Assembly (NCBI GenBank): GCA_009728235.1
Contig: WNZI01000014.1
Location: forward strand, 1 to 64,000
Origin: Vibrio cholerae
GTDB lineage: Bacteria; Actinomycetota; Actinomycetes; Actinomycetales; Micrococcaceae
Direction of reading: 5' to 3'
Length of the DNA stretch: 64,000 nucleotides
Shown: positions 33,559 through 42,598 of the stretch, one piece after another
How the letters are laid out: each line of letters opens with the position of its first letter
How positions within the stretch are numbered: position 1 is the first letter of the stretch
The notes under the pieces: generated by a model
What the model was told of the DNA's origin: nothing
Databases searched by the model: none
Seen by the model: only the letters and a program-made list of their open reading frames with translations
Translations under genes and position numbers: made by a program

Positions 33559-34404
33559 CTATGCCCAGATCTGGAGTTGCGCCCTCGCTGCCAGCCGTCG
33601 GAGGACCAGCGCGTCCTCGTCGGTGAAGGTCCGTGGCTGGTCGTCCATCACGCAGAGGCTGCCGATACGCCAGCCCCCGGCCGTGCTGATCGGATGCCCG
33701 GCGTAGAAGCGAACCTTCGGGCCGCCCGCGACCAGCGGATGATCGTGCCACTGAGGATGCTTGCCGGCGTCCTCGATGACCAGCGTCCGATCCTGCTCGA
33801 TCGTCCTCGCACAGAGCGAGAGATCCCGGGGCAGGTCCTGGCCCAGCGGCCCGATCACCGATTTGATCACCTGGGAGTCGGCGGTGATGAGTGAGATGGA
33901 AGCGGAACTCACGCCGAGGTGATCCCTCGCCTCGCGGGTGATCCGGTCGAAGCGTTCCTCCGCTCCTGTGTCGAGCAGCCCGGTTTCCCGCAGTGCGTCG
34001 CATCGGCGGAACTCGTCGTCGTCCTCGTCCTGCCCACCCTCGCCGGTCGTGGGCCCTGCGCTGTGGTCCCCGGCCGGCGGCGCTGCGAAGTCGTACCCGT
34101 CGGGGTTGAGGATCAGCGCCCGCAGGTAGTCCCCGTACCCGGAGGAGGACGCCGAATCCCGGTCGCTGTAGTGCGCTCCGTCGACAGTGGAGCCGGTGTA
34201 GTCCAGCAGCTCGTTGATGGCTTGCGCGACCAGGTCTCTCTGCGCGGCAGGAAGCATCAGCAGACCGGAGAGATAAGCCTCCACCTCCAGGGGGTCCGCG
34301 TCGCCGGCAAGGCCCGCGTACGTCAGGAACACGTCCTCGAGGACGAGATGTGCTGCCCGCATCGTCTGTATCGCGCTCCACTGCTGCACGTGGTCGTTCA
34401 GCAC
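33559..34404 (-). CDS. GAF domain sensor protein
   Basis: 281 aa. The C-terminal half is a GAF domain (FDRITREARDHLGVSSASISLITADSQVIKSVIG, LSLCARTIEQ, YAGHPISTAGGWRIGSLCVMD). The N-terminal 90 residues are helical and unrecognised (VQQWSAIQTMRAAHLVLEDVFLTYAG). No kinase, GGDEF or HTH output domain is present. GTG 34404 follows GGAGGAA. It lies about 140 bp downstream of the LOV-GGDEF-EAL gene on the same strand, so the two may form one light or redox signalling unit. Confidence 0.83.
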   Translation of the reverse strand: MLNDHVQQWSAIQTMRAAHLVLEDVFLTYAGLAGDADPLEVEAYLSGLLMLPAAQRDLVAQAINELLDYTGSTVDGAHYSDRDSASSSGYGDYLRALILNPDGYDFAAPPAGDHSAGPTTGEGGQDEDDDEFRRCDALRETGLLDTGAEERFDRITREARDHLGVSSASISLITADSQVIKSVIGPLGQDLPRDLSLCARTIEQDRTLVIEDAGKHPQWHDHPLVAGGPKVRFYAGHPISTAGGWRIGSLCVMDDQPRTFTDEDALVLRRLAARAQLQIWA

Positions 34405-34544
34405 CTATTCCTCCGTCGATCGTTCGGACGCACCTGCGCGGTGAGCAGGACTTCTCCCGATCGACACTAGGTGATGAAGCCGCCCTCGTCGCCCGCCGCC
34501 GCGCAGGAGGATCAGGTCGACAATGGGCCAAGCGTGGACCTCGG

Positions 34545-36598
34545 TCACCAGGGTGCCGCTTCCGCCTCGGCGCGGCGTCCCGGGGCTTCGCCGAGACTAT
34601 CTGGTGCGTGAGCCAGTCGGTCAGGGACCTGCTCGACGTGGAGTGCGACGTCTGGGGGAGGTGCTGCAGCTCGTGCCACGACCGGACATCGCTGCCTCCC
34701 TCGACGTCGTCGAGAAATCGGCTGAACGGACAGGACTCCGGGTCGACGGGATGCGACGCGGCCAGGCGGGCGAATTGCCAGTGGTAGGCCAGCGCACCGA
34801 GATAGGTCCGGATCAGCGCTGGACGCGGAATCGGTTCGGCGGCAGCGAGCCACTCCAGGCAGTGCTCGGGCGTCATCGGTCGGGCGAGGAAATAACCCTG
34901 GCCGAGCGGTGCTCCCAGGATCGTCGCCGCTTCCGTCAGACCCTCGTCCTCCAGTCCCTCGATCACCACGTTCATCCTCAGGTCCCTGCCCATCTGGACG
35001 AGGGTCGCCATGATGCTGAGGGTCTCGAGTGGCTTGTCGTGGACGTGGGAGAAGAGCCCCCGATCGAGTTTGAGGGCGCTGAAGGGGAAGGACGACAGCC
35101 GCTGCAGGGAGCTATGACCGGATCCGAGGTCGTCCATGGCCAGGCCCACCCCCAGGTCCACGAGCTCCTGCAGGGCGATCCGCTGCGTCTCCAGGCTCAT
35201 CCCCTGCGACTCCAGCAATTCGAGGCCCAGACGCTCGGGAGAGATGCCGTGGGCCCGCAGCAGTCCCTGGACGAGGGCCGGCACGGTTGCCTCCTGCAGG
35301 ATCTCCGGCGGCAGATTGACGGACACGTCGTGGCGGAGGCCCGCCCGGTCCCAGGTCGCGAGGACGCCCAGGGCCTGATCGAGAACCGTGGTGAAGAGGG
35401 CACGCTGGTCCTCCACGCCGAAATGCCGCAGGAACTCGTCGGGATACACCAGGCGCTGGTCGGACAGCTCGAGGCGCGCGAGAGCCTCGAACAGGTGCAC
35501 CCGGCCGTCGCGGAGATCCACCACCGGCTGGTAGTGGACGACGACGTCCCCACCTCTCAGGGCGCGGTGGTGGGCCTCCCGGACGGCTGCCCCACGGTGA
35601 TCAGGAGTTCCAGTGGTGTCCGGACCGGGGCTGCCCTCGAGCGGATGGGCGTGGGCGTACTCGGCGGTCTCCCACCAGGCGGGGTCGAGGGCAGGGCGCC
35701 CCTTCGCCGCGTACAGCGCTTCGTCGGCGCTGCGCAGGATCGACCGACTGTCCGTTCCGTCGTCGGGGACCAGTGCGATACCCATGCTCATGCCGATGAA
35801 CACCTGCTGGTCGTCGAGATGGAAGGGATCCTCCACCGCGCCGTGGATGCGGTCCAGCGTCCGGGCAAGACTGCCGCTCACCTCGGCCCGATCGATGTGC
35901 CGCAGGATCAGGACGAACTCGTCGCCTCCCATCCTGGCCAGGAAGTCCCCCTCGTCCAGACGGGACAGCATCCGGGTGGCCCACTGCTGCAGGACAGCAT
36001 CACCAGCGGCATGACCGAAGGTGTTGTTGATGCGGCGGAAATCGTCGAGATCGATGAGTGCGACGGCCACGATGCTGTCCCTGCGGGGCGAGCGCATGAC
36101 CGCCCGTTCAACGGCCTGTTCAGCTGCCACCCGATTCGGGAGTCCCGTGGTGTGGTCGTGGAGGGCCTGGTACTCCAGCTGCCTCATGAGGGCCACCTTG
36201 TTGCTGATGTCGCGCTGGACGCTCACGAAGTGCGTGATCTCCGACCCGGCTCCCAGCCGTAGCGGCGCGATCTTCATGTGCGCCCAGAGCGCCGAACCGT
36301 CCTTGCGGTAGTTGAGGATCGAGCCCTCGAACGCCTCACCCGAGGCGAGGTCGTCCCTCATCTGGCGGCGCGTCATCTGATCGGTGCCCGGGCCCTGCAG
36401 CATGCGGCAGTTGCGTCCCACCAGATCGGGCTGCTCGTACCCCGTCATGGCCGTGAAGGACGCGGACGCCCACAGGATGACCTGGGCGGCGTCGGTGACC
36501 AGCGCTAGATCTGCTGTCGCCGTTCTGGCCGCGGCAAGCACGCGGCCGAAGTCGCCGTCGTCGTGATCGCCCGAACCGTCATTCGTCAGCAGAGCCAT
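34545..36598 (-). CDS. LOV-GGDEF-EAL c-di-GMP enzyme (apparent frameshift at 3' end)
   Basis: A probable blue-light-regulated c-di-GMP synthase/phosphodiesterase. Residues about 25-130 are a LOV-type PAS domain with GRNCRMLQG (adduct Cys64), LNYRKDG and HFVSVQRDIS. GGDEF is intact at 224-228 (ARMGGDEFVLI) without an RxxD inhibitory site. EAL is intact at 371-373 (LFEALARLE), with DDLGSGHSS and IEGLED also present. About 90 further residues follow. The frame never stops until 32933, running through the GAF gene in antisense register; one restored base near 34580 (CCCCGGG run) brings a stop at 34545 and about 684 aa. ATG 36598 follows GGGGGG. Confidence 0.82.
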
Positions 36599-36798
36599 GA
36601 TCCCCCCGGTCGTGTCGGCCTGACGAGAAGTGCGCGTTGAGACCGCCGCCACCCGGCCGGCGGCACTGCGGACGCGCAGCGCCGGTGGCCCGCTTCCCGG
36701 GTGCACTCGTTACTGGACCATACTCTGAAATCCCGGCGCGATGATGGAGCCGGCCGGGATGAGTCCGGGGACGTGCCCTGATCGTCCGGATCTCGCCC

Positions 36799-37694
36799 CT
36801 AGCCTGCCCGCAGTGGCCGGCGCGGGGGGAACGCGATGCGATCGAGGTCCGATGCCGCGATCACCGTCGCCGCCCCTGCCGTGGCGCGGGCCTGCTCGGC
36901 AAGGACCTCGACGTCCTCGTAGCGGGACGAGAAATGCGTGAGCACGAGAGTGCCGGCACCACCGCTGCCCGCGAGGGAGCCTGCCTGCCCGGCCGTCAGA
37001 TGCAGGTACTGGTCGGCGAGCGCGGCGTCGTCGTCGCTGAACGTGCTCTCCGTGACCAGGAGGTCGGCGCCGTCGGCCAGCAGAAAGGCGCCGTCGCACA
37101 CGGCTGTATCCATGACGAAGGCGAACTGTCGGCCGGTCGGAACCTGCTGACGTCCGCGAGGAGAACCGACCCGAGGCGGCCCTCACGTTGGAGGCGCCCG
37201 ACGTCGGGCCCGGAGATCCCTGCTGCAGCGAGCTGCTCGGGCAGGAAGGTCCGCCCGTCCGGCTCGCTCAGCCGATACCCGTACGCCTCGATGCGGTGCC
37301 TCAGCGGCTGGACCTCGATGCCGGCGGCCACGGCGCCGGCGGCACCGTGTGGGTGCAGGCGCAGATCCAGCCCCGGCGTGGCCAGGGAGACCAGGGCCCG
37401 GACGACGCCTTCACCGGATGCCGGATAGTGCAGGTGCACAGGGTGTTCCACGCCGTCGAGCACCATGCGTGAGAGCGCACCGGGCAGGCCGAGGCAGTGG
37501 TCCCCGTGCACGTGCGTCAGGCAGATCCTCGTGATGCTGCTCGACGACACGCCAGCGTGGGTCATCTGGCGCTGGGTCCCTTCACCGGGATCGAGGAGGA
37601 TCCCCTCGCGCTCCCAGCGCAGGAAGTAGCCGTTGTGGTTGCGGGTACGGGTGGGGACCTGCGACGCGGTGCCGAGGATGACGAGCTCACGCAT
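36799..37694 (-). CDS. rnz: Ribonuclease Z (apparent frameshift)
   Basis: tRNA 3'-end endonuclease of the metallo-beta-lactamase fold. MRELVILGTASQVPTRTRNHNGY and LTHVHGDHCLGLPG (HxHxDH zinc motif) lie at the N-terminus. A lost base near 37133 (CCGGCC, restored as CCGGGCC on the coding strand) joins VLLADVSRFRPG to RQFAFVMDTAVCDGAFLLADGADLLVTESTF; the later LTHFSSRY also belongs to the zinc site. Corrected length is about 298 aa, normal for bacterial RNase Z. Start ATG 37694. Confidence 0.92.
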
Positions 37695-37841
37695 GGATCC
37701 AGTCTCGCATCGTGTACGCCCAGGAGGTCGGAGAACCGTAGTGGACCGGGTGGGTCCGGGGCGAAAGAATGGGTACCGATCCGGCGCCGGGGCTGGAACG
37801 TGGGGCCGGGGGAGTCTGCTGACCGACGAAGGGGCAGGACC

Positions 37842-38708
37842 ATGGAGCAGCGAGCGCAACCAGCGGCGGCAGAGCAGTCCGGGAGGACGCGCCCGAGCGT
37901 CGACGGCCGGGGCGCGTGGAAGACGCCATCGCGCGAGCTGCTGCCCGCCCTGCTGGTCTCACTCGCGGGATTCGTGCTGTTCGTGCTCCATCAGCCGCTG
38001 GCCGGTTACCCGCTGCTCGTCGTCGCGCTGGCCGCCGCCGCGCTGGTGAATCGTGCCCTGTTCGGGGATCTCGCTCTGATCGCGTTCGGCCTGGTCGTCA
38101 TGAGCCTGGTTCCCATCACCACCGACATCAGCGTGGATCACATGGCCGTGATGGGAGCGGCGATGGTCCTCGCCGTCGGTGTCCCCTACGGGGTCTCCCG
38201 CTTCGTCTACCAGGACCGTGCGGTGCGTTTCCCCCTCCGCACGGGGAAGAGGTGGACGCGGACCGAGAAGTGGTACCTGCCGGTCGTCGTGCTCATCGGT
38301 TACGGGTTGCTCCCGGTCTACATGCTGGGTACGGGCGTCTACACGAACTGGCCCGCAGCGTCGGATCCGGGTGAGGTCGCCCGCCTGTTCGTCGGGACGA
38401 ACGGCTTGGGGATCTGGGATGAACTGTTCTTCATCTGCACGGTCTTCGCCCTCCTGCGCCGTCACCTGCCCATGGTGCAGGCCAATGTCCTGCAGGCGGT
38501 CCTCTTCACCTCGTTCCTGTGGGAGCTGGGATTCCACGCGTGGGCGCCGGTGTTCATTTTCCCTTTCGCGCTCCTGCAGGCCTTCATCTTCACGCGGACC
38601 CGCTCCCTCTCGTACATCATCTGCGTGCATCTCCTCTTCGACTTCGTCCTGTTCCTGGTCCTCCTCCATGCTCATAACCGCTCGTGGATCGACATCTTCA
38701 TCTACTGA
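37842..38708 (+). CDS. CPBP-family membrane protein (variant motif)
   Basis: A 288-aa membrane protein with about eight hydrophobic segments. The C-terminal half resembles CPBP/Abi intramembrane proteases: IWDELFFICTVFALLRR at the position of the EExxxR motif, FLWELGFHAW (His) and ICVHLLFDFVLF (HxxxD). The first Glu of EE is Asp here and the Arg is displaced, so activity is uncertain. ATG 37842 follows AAGGGG. Function unknown; relatives act in prenyl-protein processing or bacteriocin immunity. Confidence 0.68.
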   Translation: MEQRAQPAAAEQSGRTRPSVDGRGAWKTPSRELLPALLVSLAGFVLFVLHQPLAGYPLLVVALAAAALVNRALFGDLALIAFGLVVMSLVPITTDISVDHMAVMGAAMVLAVGVPYGVSRFVYQDRAVRFPLRTGKRWTRTEKWYLPVVVLIGYGLLPVYMLGTGVYTNWPAASDPGEVARLFVGTNGLGIWDELFFICTVFALLRRHLPMVQANVLQAVLFTSFLWELGFHAWAPVFIFPFALLQAFIFTRTRSLSYIICVHLLFDFVLFLVLLHAHNRSWIDIFIY

Positions 38709-38718
38709 CGCCGCGCCC

Positions 38719-38776
38719 TTGACGCTCCTCCTCTCCAGTGGTTAGCTAGTTGAGTAACTAACCAGCTAGACGGAGG
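38719..38776 (+). promoter_or_regulatory. Promoter with palindromic operator of the GntR-ABC operon
   Basis: A TTGACG -35 (38719-38724) is followed, after 17 bp, by a TTAGCT-like -10. The -10 overlaps an inverted repeat, GGTTAG (38740-38745) with CTAACC (38758-38763), which contains a second smaller repeat TAGTT/AACTA. YtrA-type GntR regulators typically repress their own operon from such a site. GGAGG at 38772-38776 is the ribosome site of the regulator gene. Confidence 0.65.
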
Positions 38777-38781
38777 TAGCC

Positions 38782-39150
38782 GTGATGGAGGAAGGCAAGC
38801 CCCTGTTCGTCCAGATCGCCGAACAGGTCGAGGACTCCATCGTGGACGGAACCCTGACCGAGCAGGCCAAGGCGCCGTCCACGAACGAACTCGCCGCCTT
38901 CTATCGGATCAATCCGGCTACCGCAGCGAAGGGCGTGAACCTGCTCGTCGACAAGGGAGTGCTCCACAAGCGCCGGGGGATCGGCATGTTCGTCTCCGAC
39001 GGCGCCAGGGACCTCCTGCTCGGGGAGCGCCGCAGCGAGTTCGTGCTGCGCTACGTGCAACCCCTGTTGGCCGAGGCTCGCAAGATCGGGCTCGGGCCCG
39101 ACGACGTCGCAGACCTCATCCGCGCCGGTGTCTCATCGGCTACTCCATGA
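38782..39150 (+). CDS. GntR family regulator, YtrA type
   Basis: A 122-aa short GntR protein: winged helix (PLFVQIAEQVEDSIVDGTLTEQAKAPSTNELAAFYRINPATAAKGVNLLVDKGVLHKRRGIGMFV) and only a short C-terminal helical part for dimerisation, which defines the YtrA subfamily. GTG 38782 (or ATG 38785) follows GGAGG. It leads an operon with an ABC ATPase and a membrane protein, the standard arrangement for YtrA regulators. Confidence 0.92.
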   Translation: MMEEGKPLFVQIAEQVEDSIVDGTLTEQAKAPSTNELAAFYRINPATAAKGVNLLVDKGVLHKRRGIGMFVSDGARDLLLGERRSEFVLRYVQPLLAEARKIGLGPDDVADLIRAGVSSATP

Positions 39151-39172
39151 GCTCGTCAGAACGAAGGACACC

Positions 39173-40099
39173 ATGAATCCAGTCATCGAGGTCCGGAACC
39201 TCACGAAACGATACAAGGACACCCTCGCCCTCGACGACGTCGGGTTCGACATCCAGGGCGAGACCATCTACGGCTTCCTGGGGCGGAACGGTGCCGGCAA
39301 GACGACCGCAATGTCCATCCTCACGGCGCAGAACCTCCCCACGAGCGGACAGGTACGCGTGTTCGGTGAGAATCCTTACGAGAACGCCCGCGTCCTCAGC
39401 CGCATGTGCTTCGTCCGGGAAAGCCAGAAGTACCCGGACGATGCAACCCCGCGACACGCGTTCACCGCCGCCCGCATGTTCTTCCCGCGCTGGGACCAGG
39501 ACCTCGCCGACGAGCTCGTCGACGAGTTCCAGCTGCCGGTGAAACGAACGATCAAGAAACTCTCCCGTGGGCAGCTCTCCGCCGTGGGCGTCGTCATCGG
39601 CCTCGCCTCCCGTGCCGAGATCACGTTCTTCGACGAGCCGTACCTGGGACTCGATGCCGTCGCGCGGCAGATCTTCTACGACCGGTTGCTGGCCGACTAC
39701 GCCGACCACCCGAGGACGGTCCTCCTCTCGAGCCATCTCATCGACGAGGTCTCCAACCTGATCGAACGCGTCCTGGTCATCGACGCCGGGCGCATCATCA
39801 TGGACGAATCGACGGAGGACGCCCGGGCCGGGGCCACGAACGTGGTCGGTGATACAGCGGTGATCGAGCAGGCGCTCCGCGGCCGCGAGGTGATCCACCG
39901 GGAGAGCCTGGGCCGCGTCGCGTCCGTCACGTTCCTCGGCAGGCTCGACGACGGGGAGCGCGCCACGCTCGCCGCAGCGGGGCTCGATCTCGCGCCTGTC
40001 TCGCTGCAGCAGCTCATCGTACGGCGCACCCAGCAGCGCACGCCGCACCAGGACACGCTCCTCACGCAGGACCTCACCCAGGAAGGAAGCCTCCGATGA
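39173..40099 (+). CDS. ABC transporter ATP-binding protein
   Basis: 308 aa. Walker A GRNGAGKTT, Q-loop region around LTAQNLPTSG, Walker B ITFFDEPYLGLD and switch LLSSHLIDE. The signature is LSRGQ instead of LSGGQ, as in several YtrB-type ATPases. The last 80 residues form a hydrophilic extension. ATG 39173 follows AAGGA; the longer upstream frame overlaps the regulator. Its partner permease starts 4 bp before its stop. Confidence 0.92.
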   Translation: MNPVIEVRNLTKRYKDTLALDDVGFDIQGETIYGFLGRNGAGKTTAMSILTAQNLPTSGQVRVFGENPYENARVLSRMCFVRESQKYPDDATPRHAFTAARMFFPRWDQDLADELVDEFQLPVKRTIKKLSRGQLSAVGVVIGLASRAEITFFDEPYLGLDAVARQIFYDRLLADYADHPRTVLLSSHLIDEVSNLIERVLVIDAGRIIMDESTEDARAGATNVVGDTAVIEQALRGREVIHRESLGRVASVTFLGRLDDGERATLAAAGLDLAPVSLQQLIVRRTQQRTPHQDTLLTQDLTQEGSLR

Positions 40100-40836
40100 C
40101 CGCCCTCGACACCAGCAGCCTCCCGAGCCCGGCCGCGCCGCCACGCCGCACGCTCAACGTCGTGCGGCTGCAGTTCGTCAACACCCAGACCTTCGTCTGG
40201 ATCCCCGTCCTGGTGCTCGCCGGCGCGTGGGTGGTGACCATGCTCATCTACTGGATCATCCAGGGTGCGGGCGCTGAGGGCGTCAAGATCGGCGGAGGCT
40301 CGCAGGCGCCGCTCTGGTACTTCCTCGTCGTCGGTACCCAGGCGATGACGATGACCTTCCCGTTCTCGCAGGCGATGAGTCTGACGCGCCGGGAGTTCTA
40401 CCTCGGCTCGATCGTCGCCGCGGCGGTGAGCGGCCTCGGAATGGCGGTCGTGTTCGTGCTGCTCGGCCTGCTGGAGCAGGCGACGGACGGCTACGGCATC
40501 AACGGGTACTTCGCCTACCTCGACTGGGTGTGGGAGGCGGGGCCGCTCGCCGCCGGTCTGACGTACTTCGTCCTGACCATGCTGTTCTTCATCATCGGCT
40601 TCTGGTTCGCCACCCTCTACAAGCGGTTCGGCACAGCTCGGCTCGTGCTGGTCATGATCGGCCTCGGCCTGGTACTCGTCGGCCTCGTTGCGCTCGTGAC
40701 GTGGCGGGATGCATGGCCGGTCGTGGGAGAGTGGATCCTCGACAGCGGTTCACTGGGCCTGACACTGTGGGCCCTCCTGCTCTGTGTCCTGCTCGCGGTC
40801 GGCTCGTACCTCACCCTGCGCAGGATGCCTGCCTGA
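40096..40836 (+). CDS. ABC transporter membrane subunit
   Basis: A 246-aa membrane protein with six predicted segments (for example WIPVLVLAGAWVVTMLIYWII, FVLTMLFFIIGFWFATLY, LTLWALLLCVLLAVGSYL). It has no sequence signature beyond the ABC-2 type layout. ATG 40096 overlaps the ATPase stop. With the YtrA-type regulator it suggests an exporter responding to cell-envelope stress or antibiotics, as described for ytr operons; the substrate is unknown. Confidence 0.85.
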   Translation: MTALDTSSLPSPAAPPRRTLNVVRLQFVNTQTFVWIPVLVLAGAWVVTMLIYWIIQGAGAEGVKIGGGSQAPLWYFLVVGTQAMTMTFPFSQAMSLTRREFYLGSIVAAAVSGLGMAVVFVLLGLLEQATDGYGINGYFAYLDWVWEAGPLAAGLTYFVLTMLFFIIGFWFATLYKRFGTARLVLVMIGLGLVLVGLVALVTWRDAWPVVGEWILDSGSLGLTLWALLLCVLLAVGSYLTLRRMPA

Positions 40837-40856
40837 CGCAGGGCCGGCGGACGACG

Positions 40857-40888
40857 GGCGAGGGCACTGCGGCAACGGTGCCCTCGCC
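40857..40888 (+). terminator. Hairpin after the GntR-ABC operon
   Basis: Perfect 11-bp stem (40857-40867 with 40878-40888), 10-base loop, 20 bp after the permease stop. No T-run. Confidence 0.6.
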
Positions 40889-40915
40889 GATCATCGGGAT
40901 CAGAACAGGAGGGGT

Positions 40916-41527
40916 ATGAGCGACGCCGCGGATTTCATCGACGAGTCCCTCCAGTACGAGAGTTCATGGGAGCGTGCCGAGGACTACGAGCAGCGGTACG
41001 ACACGGGCCTCGAGTACTACGGCGCATCCGTCGGCGCCATCCGGGGGACGCTGCGGAATGCTGAACGGCGGTACCCGGGGCTCGGGCACGACGACGTCAC
41101 GGCACTGGCCTCGGAACTCTGGTCGCGTCCCGTGTTCGAGCGCCGGCTGGCGGCCGTGGTCCTACTGCAGTCAGCCGTGCGGCTCCTGCGCCACTCCGAT
41201 CTCACGCGGATCGAAGGATTCCTGCGTTCGGCGTCGGTCCCTGAGCTCGCCGATCCGCTCGCGGTCGACGTCGTCGGAGCTCTGGTCCTCCGGCTGCAGG
41301 GGCAGGAAGCGGTTCGGGCCCGGGCGGTGCTGGAACGGTGGGCAGCGGCGGACGACGCCGTGCTGCGCCGTGCAGCGGTTCTCGCACACCTGCCGGGCTT
41401 CCGGGCCGGCGAGGGTGACGATGCATCCTTCCGCCGCACCGTCCGTCTGGTGTCCGGCGCGCAGCAGGGTCGGGTGAGCGCCGTCGAGGAGGCCGTTGCG
41501 CTGGTTCGGGAGAGCGGCGCGCGCTAG
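40916..41527 (+). CDS. HEAT-repeat protein resembling DNA alkylation repair AlkD
   Basis: A 203-aa, almost wholly helical protein. Paired helices with LASELWSRPVFERRLAAVVLLQSAVRLL resemble the HEAT-like repeats of AlkC/AlkD DNA glycosylases (compare the common LWxxxxxExRxxAxxLL segment). The later helices are more divergent, so an enzymatic role is not assured. AGGAGGGG lies immediately before ATG 40916. Confidence 0.65.
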   Translation: MSDAADFIDESLQYESSWERAEDYEQRYDTGLEYYGASVGAIRGTLRNAERRYPGLGHDDVTALASELWSRPVFERRLAAVVLLQSAVRLLRHSDLTRIEGFLRSASVPELADPLAVDVVGALVLRLQGQEAVRARAVLERWAAADDAVLRRAAVLAHLPGFRAGEGDDASFRRTVRLVSGAQQGRVSAVEEAVALVRESGAR

Positions 41528-41548
41528 GTCCGGTCGGAGAACGTCCAG

Positions 41549-42349
41549 CTAGCGGATGTCGATGGTGCGAATGAGCTTTCCGCGCAGGGAGGGCACGAGG
41601 TGGTGGACCCCCATCATGCCGACTCCGTATCGTCGGACGCGCCGCATGGATGTCGCGACCTTCAGTTCCGGGTCGATGCACACCGCGTTCCAGCCCAGGT
41701 GGCGGGACAGGCGGACGGAGAAGTCGATGTCCTCGTCACGCTCCTCGATGGAGGTGCGCTCGAAGCCGCCGATCGAAAGGTAGGCCGATGCCCGGACCGC
41801 CATGTTGTGTCCCGCGACGAAGCGGAGGTAGGCGCCGTCGAGGTGGTTGAGTGCCATCATGATCCGCAGGAGCCTCAGTGCGCCGGGCATGACCAGATGG
41901 TCGCCCCACCGGAAGTGCCTGTCACGCAGCGGGACGCTGGTGCCGCCGACGAGATGCACCTCGGGTCGGGCCGCGAAGAGGGCGAGGATGCGGCTGGACC
42001 AGTCCGCAGCGGGTTCGCTGTCCCCGTCCGTCCGGGCCACGAGGGGGAATCCGTCGGCGATGGCCGCCCGGAAGCCGGTGTCGCTCGCGGCACCCGTGCC
42101 CTTCTGGGCTTCCGACAGGACGGTCACCGCAAGGTCGGGATGCGAGGCCGCGAAACGTCGGACCCGCTGCACCGTGTCATCCGTGGACCCGTTGTCCACC
42201 ACGTACACGCCGAGGTCGGAGGGATCCGCCTGCGCGTGGAGCGCGGCGAGCGTCCGCGCGATGTCCGGTTCGTTGAACACGGGAACGACGACGGCCAGGC
42301 GGTCGGTCCTGCCGTGCGGATCGGTGTGCTCGGGGCCAGTGGAGCTCAT
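41549..42349 (-). CDS. Family 2 glycosyltransferase
   Basis: A 266-aa GT-A fold protein without membrane segments. LAVVVPVFNEPDIARTLAAL and VYVVDNGSTDDT form the nucleotide-sugar site; ARTDGDSEPAADW is the DxD region; IEERDEDIDFSVRLSRHLGW carries the ED catalytic-base area. Acceptor unknown. It stands alone, facing the AlkD-like gene convergently. Confidence 0.88.
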   Translation of the reverse strand: MSSTGPEHTDPHGRTDRLAVVVPVFNEPDIARTLAALHAQADPSDLGVYVVDNGSTDDTVQRVRRFAASHPDLAVTVLSEAQKGTGAASDTGFRAAIADGFPLVARTDGDSEPAADWSSRILALFAARPEVHLVGGTSVPLRDRHFRWGDHLVMPGALRLLRIMMALNHLDGAYLRFVAGHNMAVRASAYLSIGGFERTSIEERDEDIDFSVRLSRHLGWNAVCIDPELKVATSMRRVRRYGVGMMGVHHLVPSLRGKLIRTIDIR

Positions 42350-42598
42350 GATCCAATACTAAGCCGACTTACAGTCCTCGTGCGGCCGGCTCTTCGGGTC
42401 GGACGGTGCAGGCTCCCTGCAGAGGCGCGGAGAACCACCGGATTCTCGCACCGATGCACATCAGCGCCAAGAAGAACTCGTCCAGCGGTGCGGGGGTTGC
42501 CAGTCCCTGGAGCCGCTGGGACGGTGGGGACCGGGCGGCCCTCGCTGTCGACAGCCGTGGGATCAGCGGCGCTGCCCCCGGATGAGAAGGAGCAACGG

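Noticed and set aside
32933-34544. Continuation of the LOV-GGDEF-EAL reading frame for another 500 codons
   Set aside because: It runs antisense-register through the GAF and sigma-factor genes, is Arg/Pro-rich nonsense, and one restored base gives a stop at 34545. It is a high-GC open frame, not a domain.
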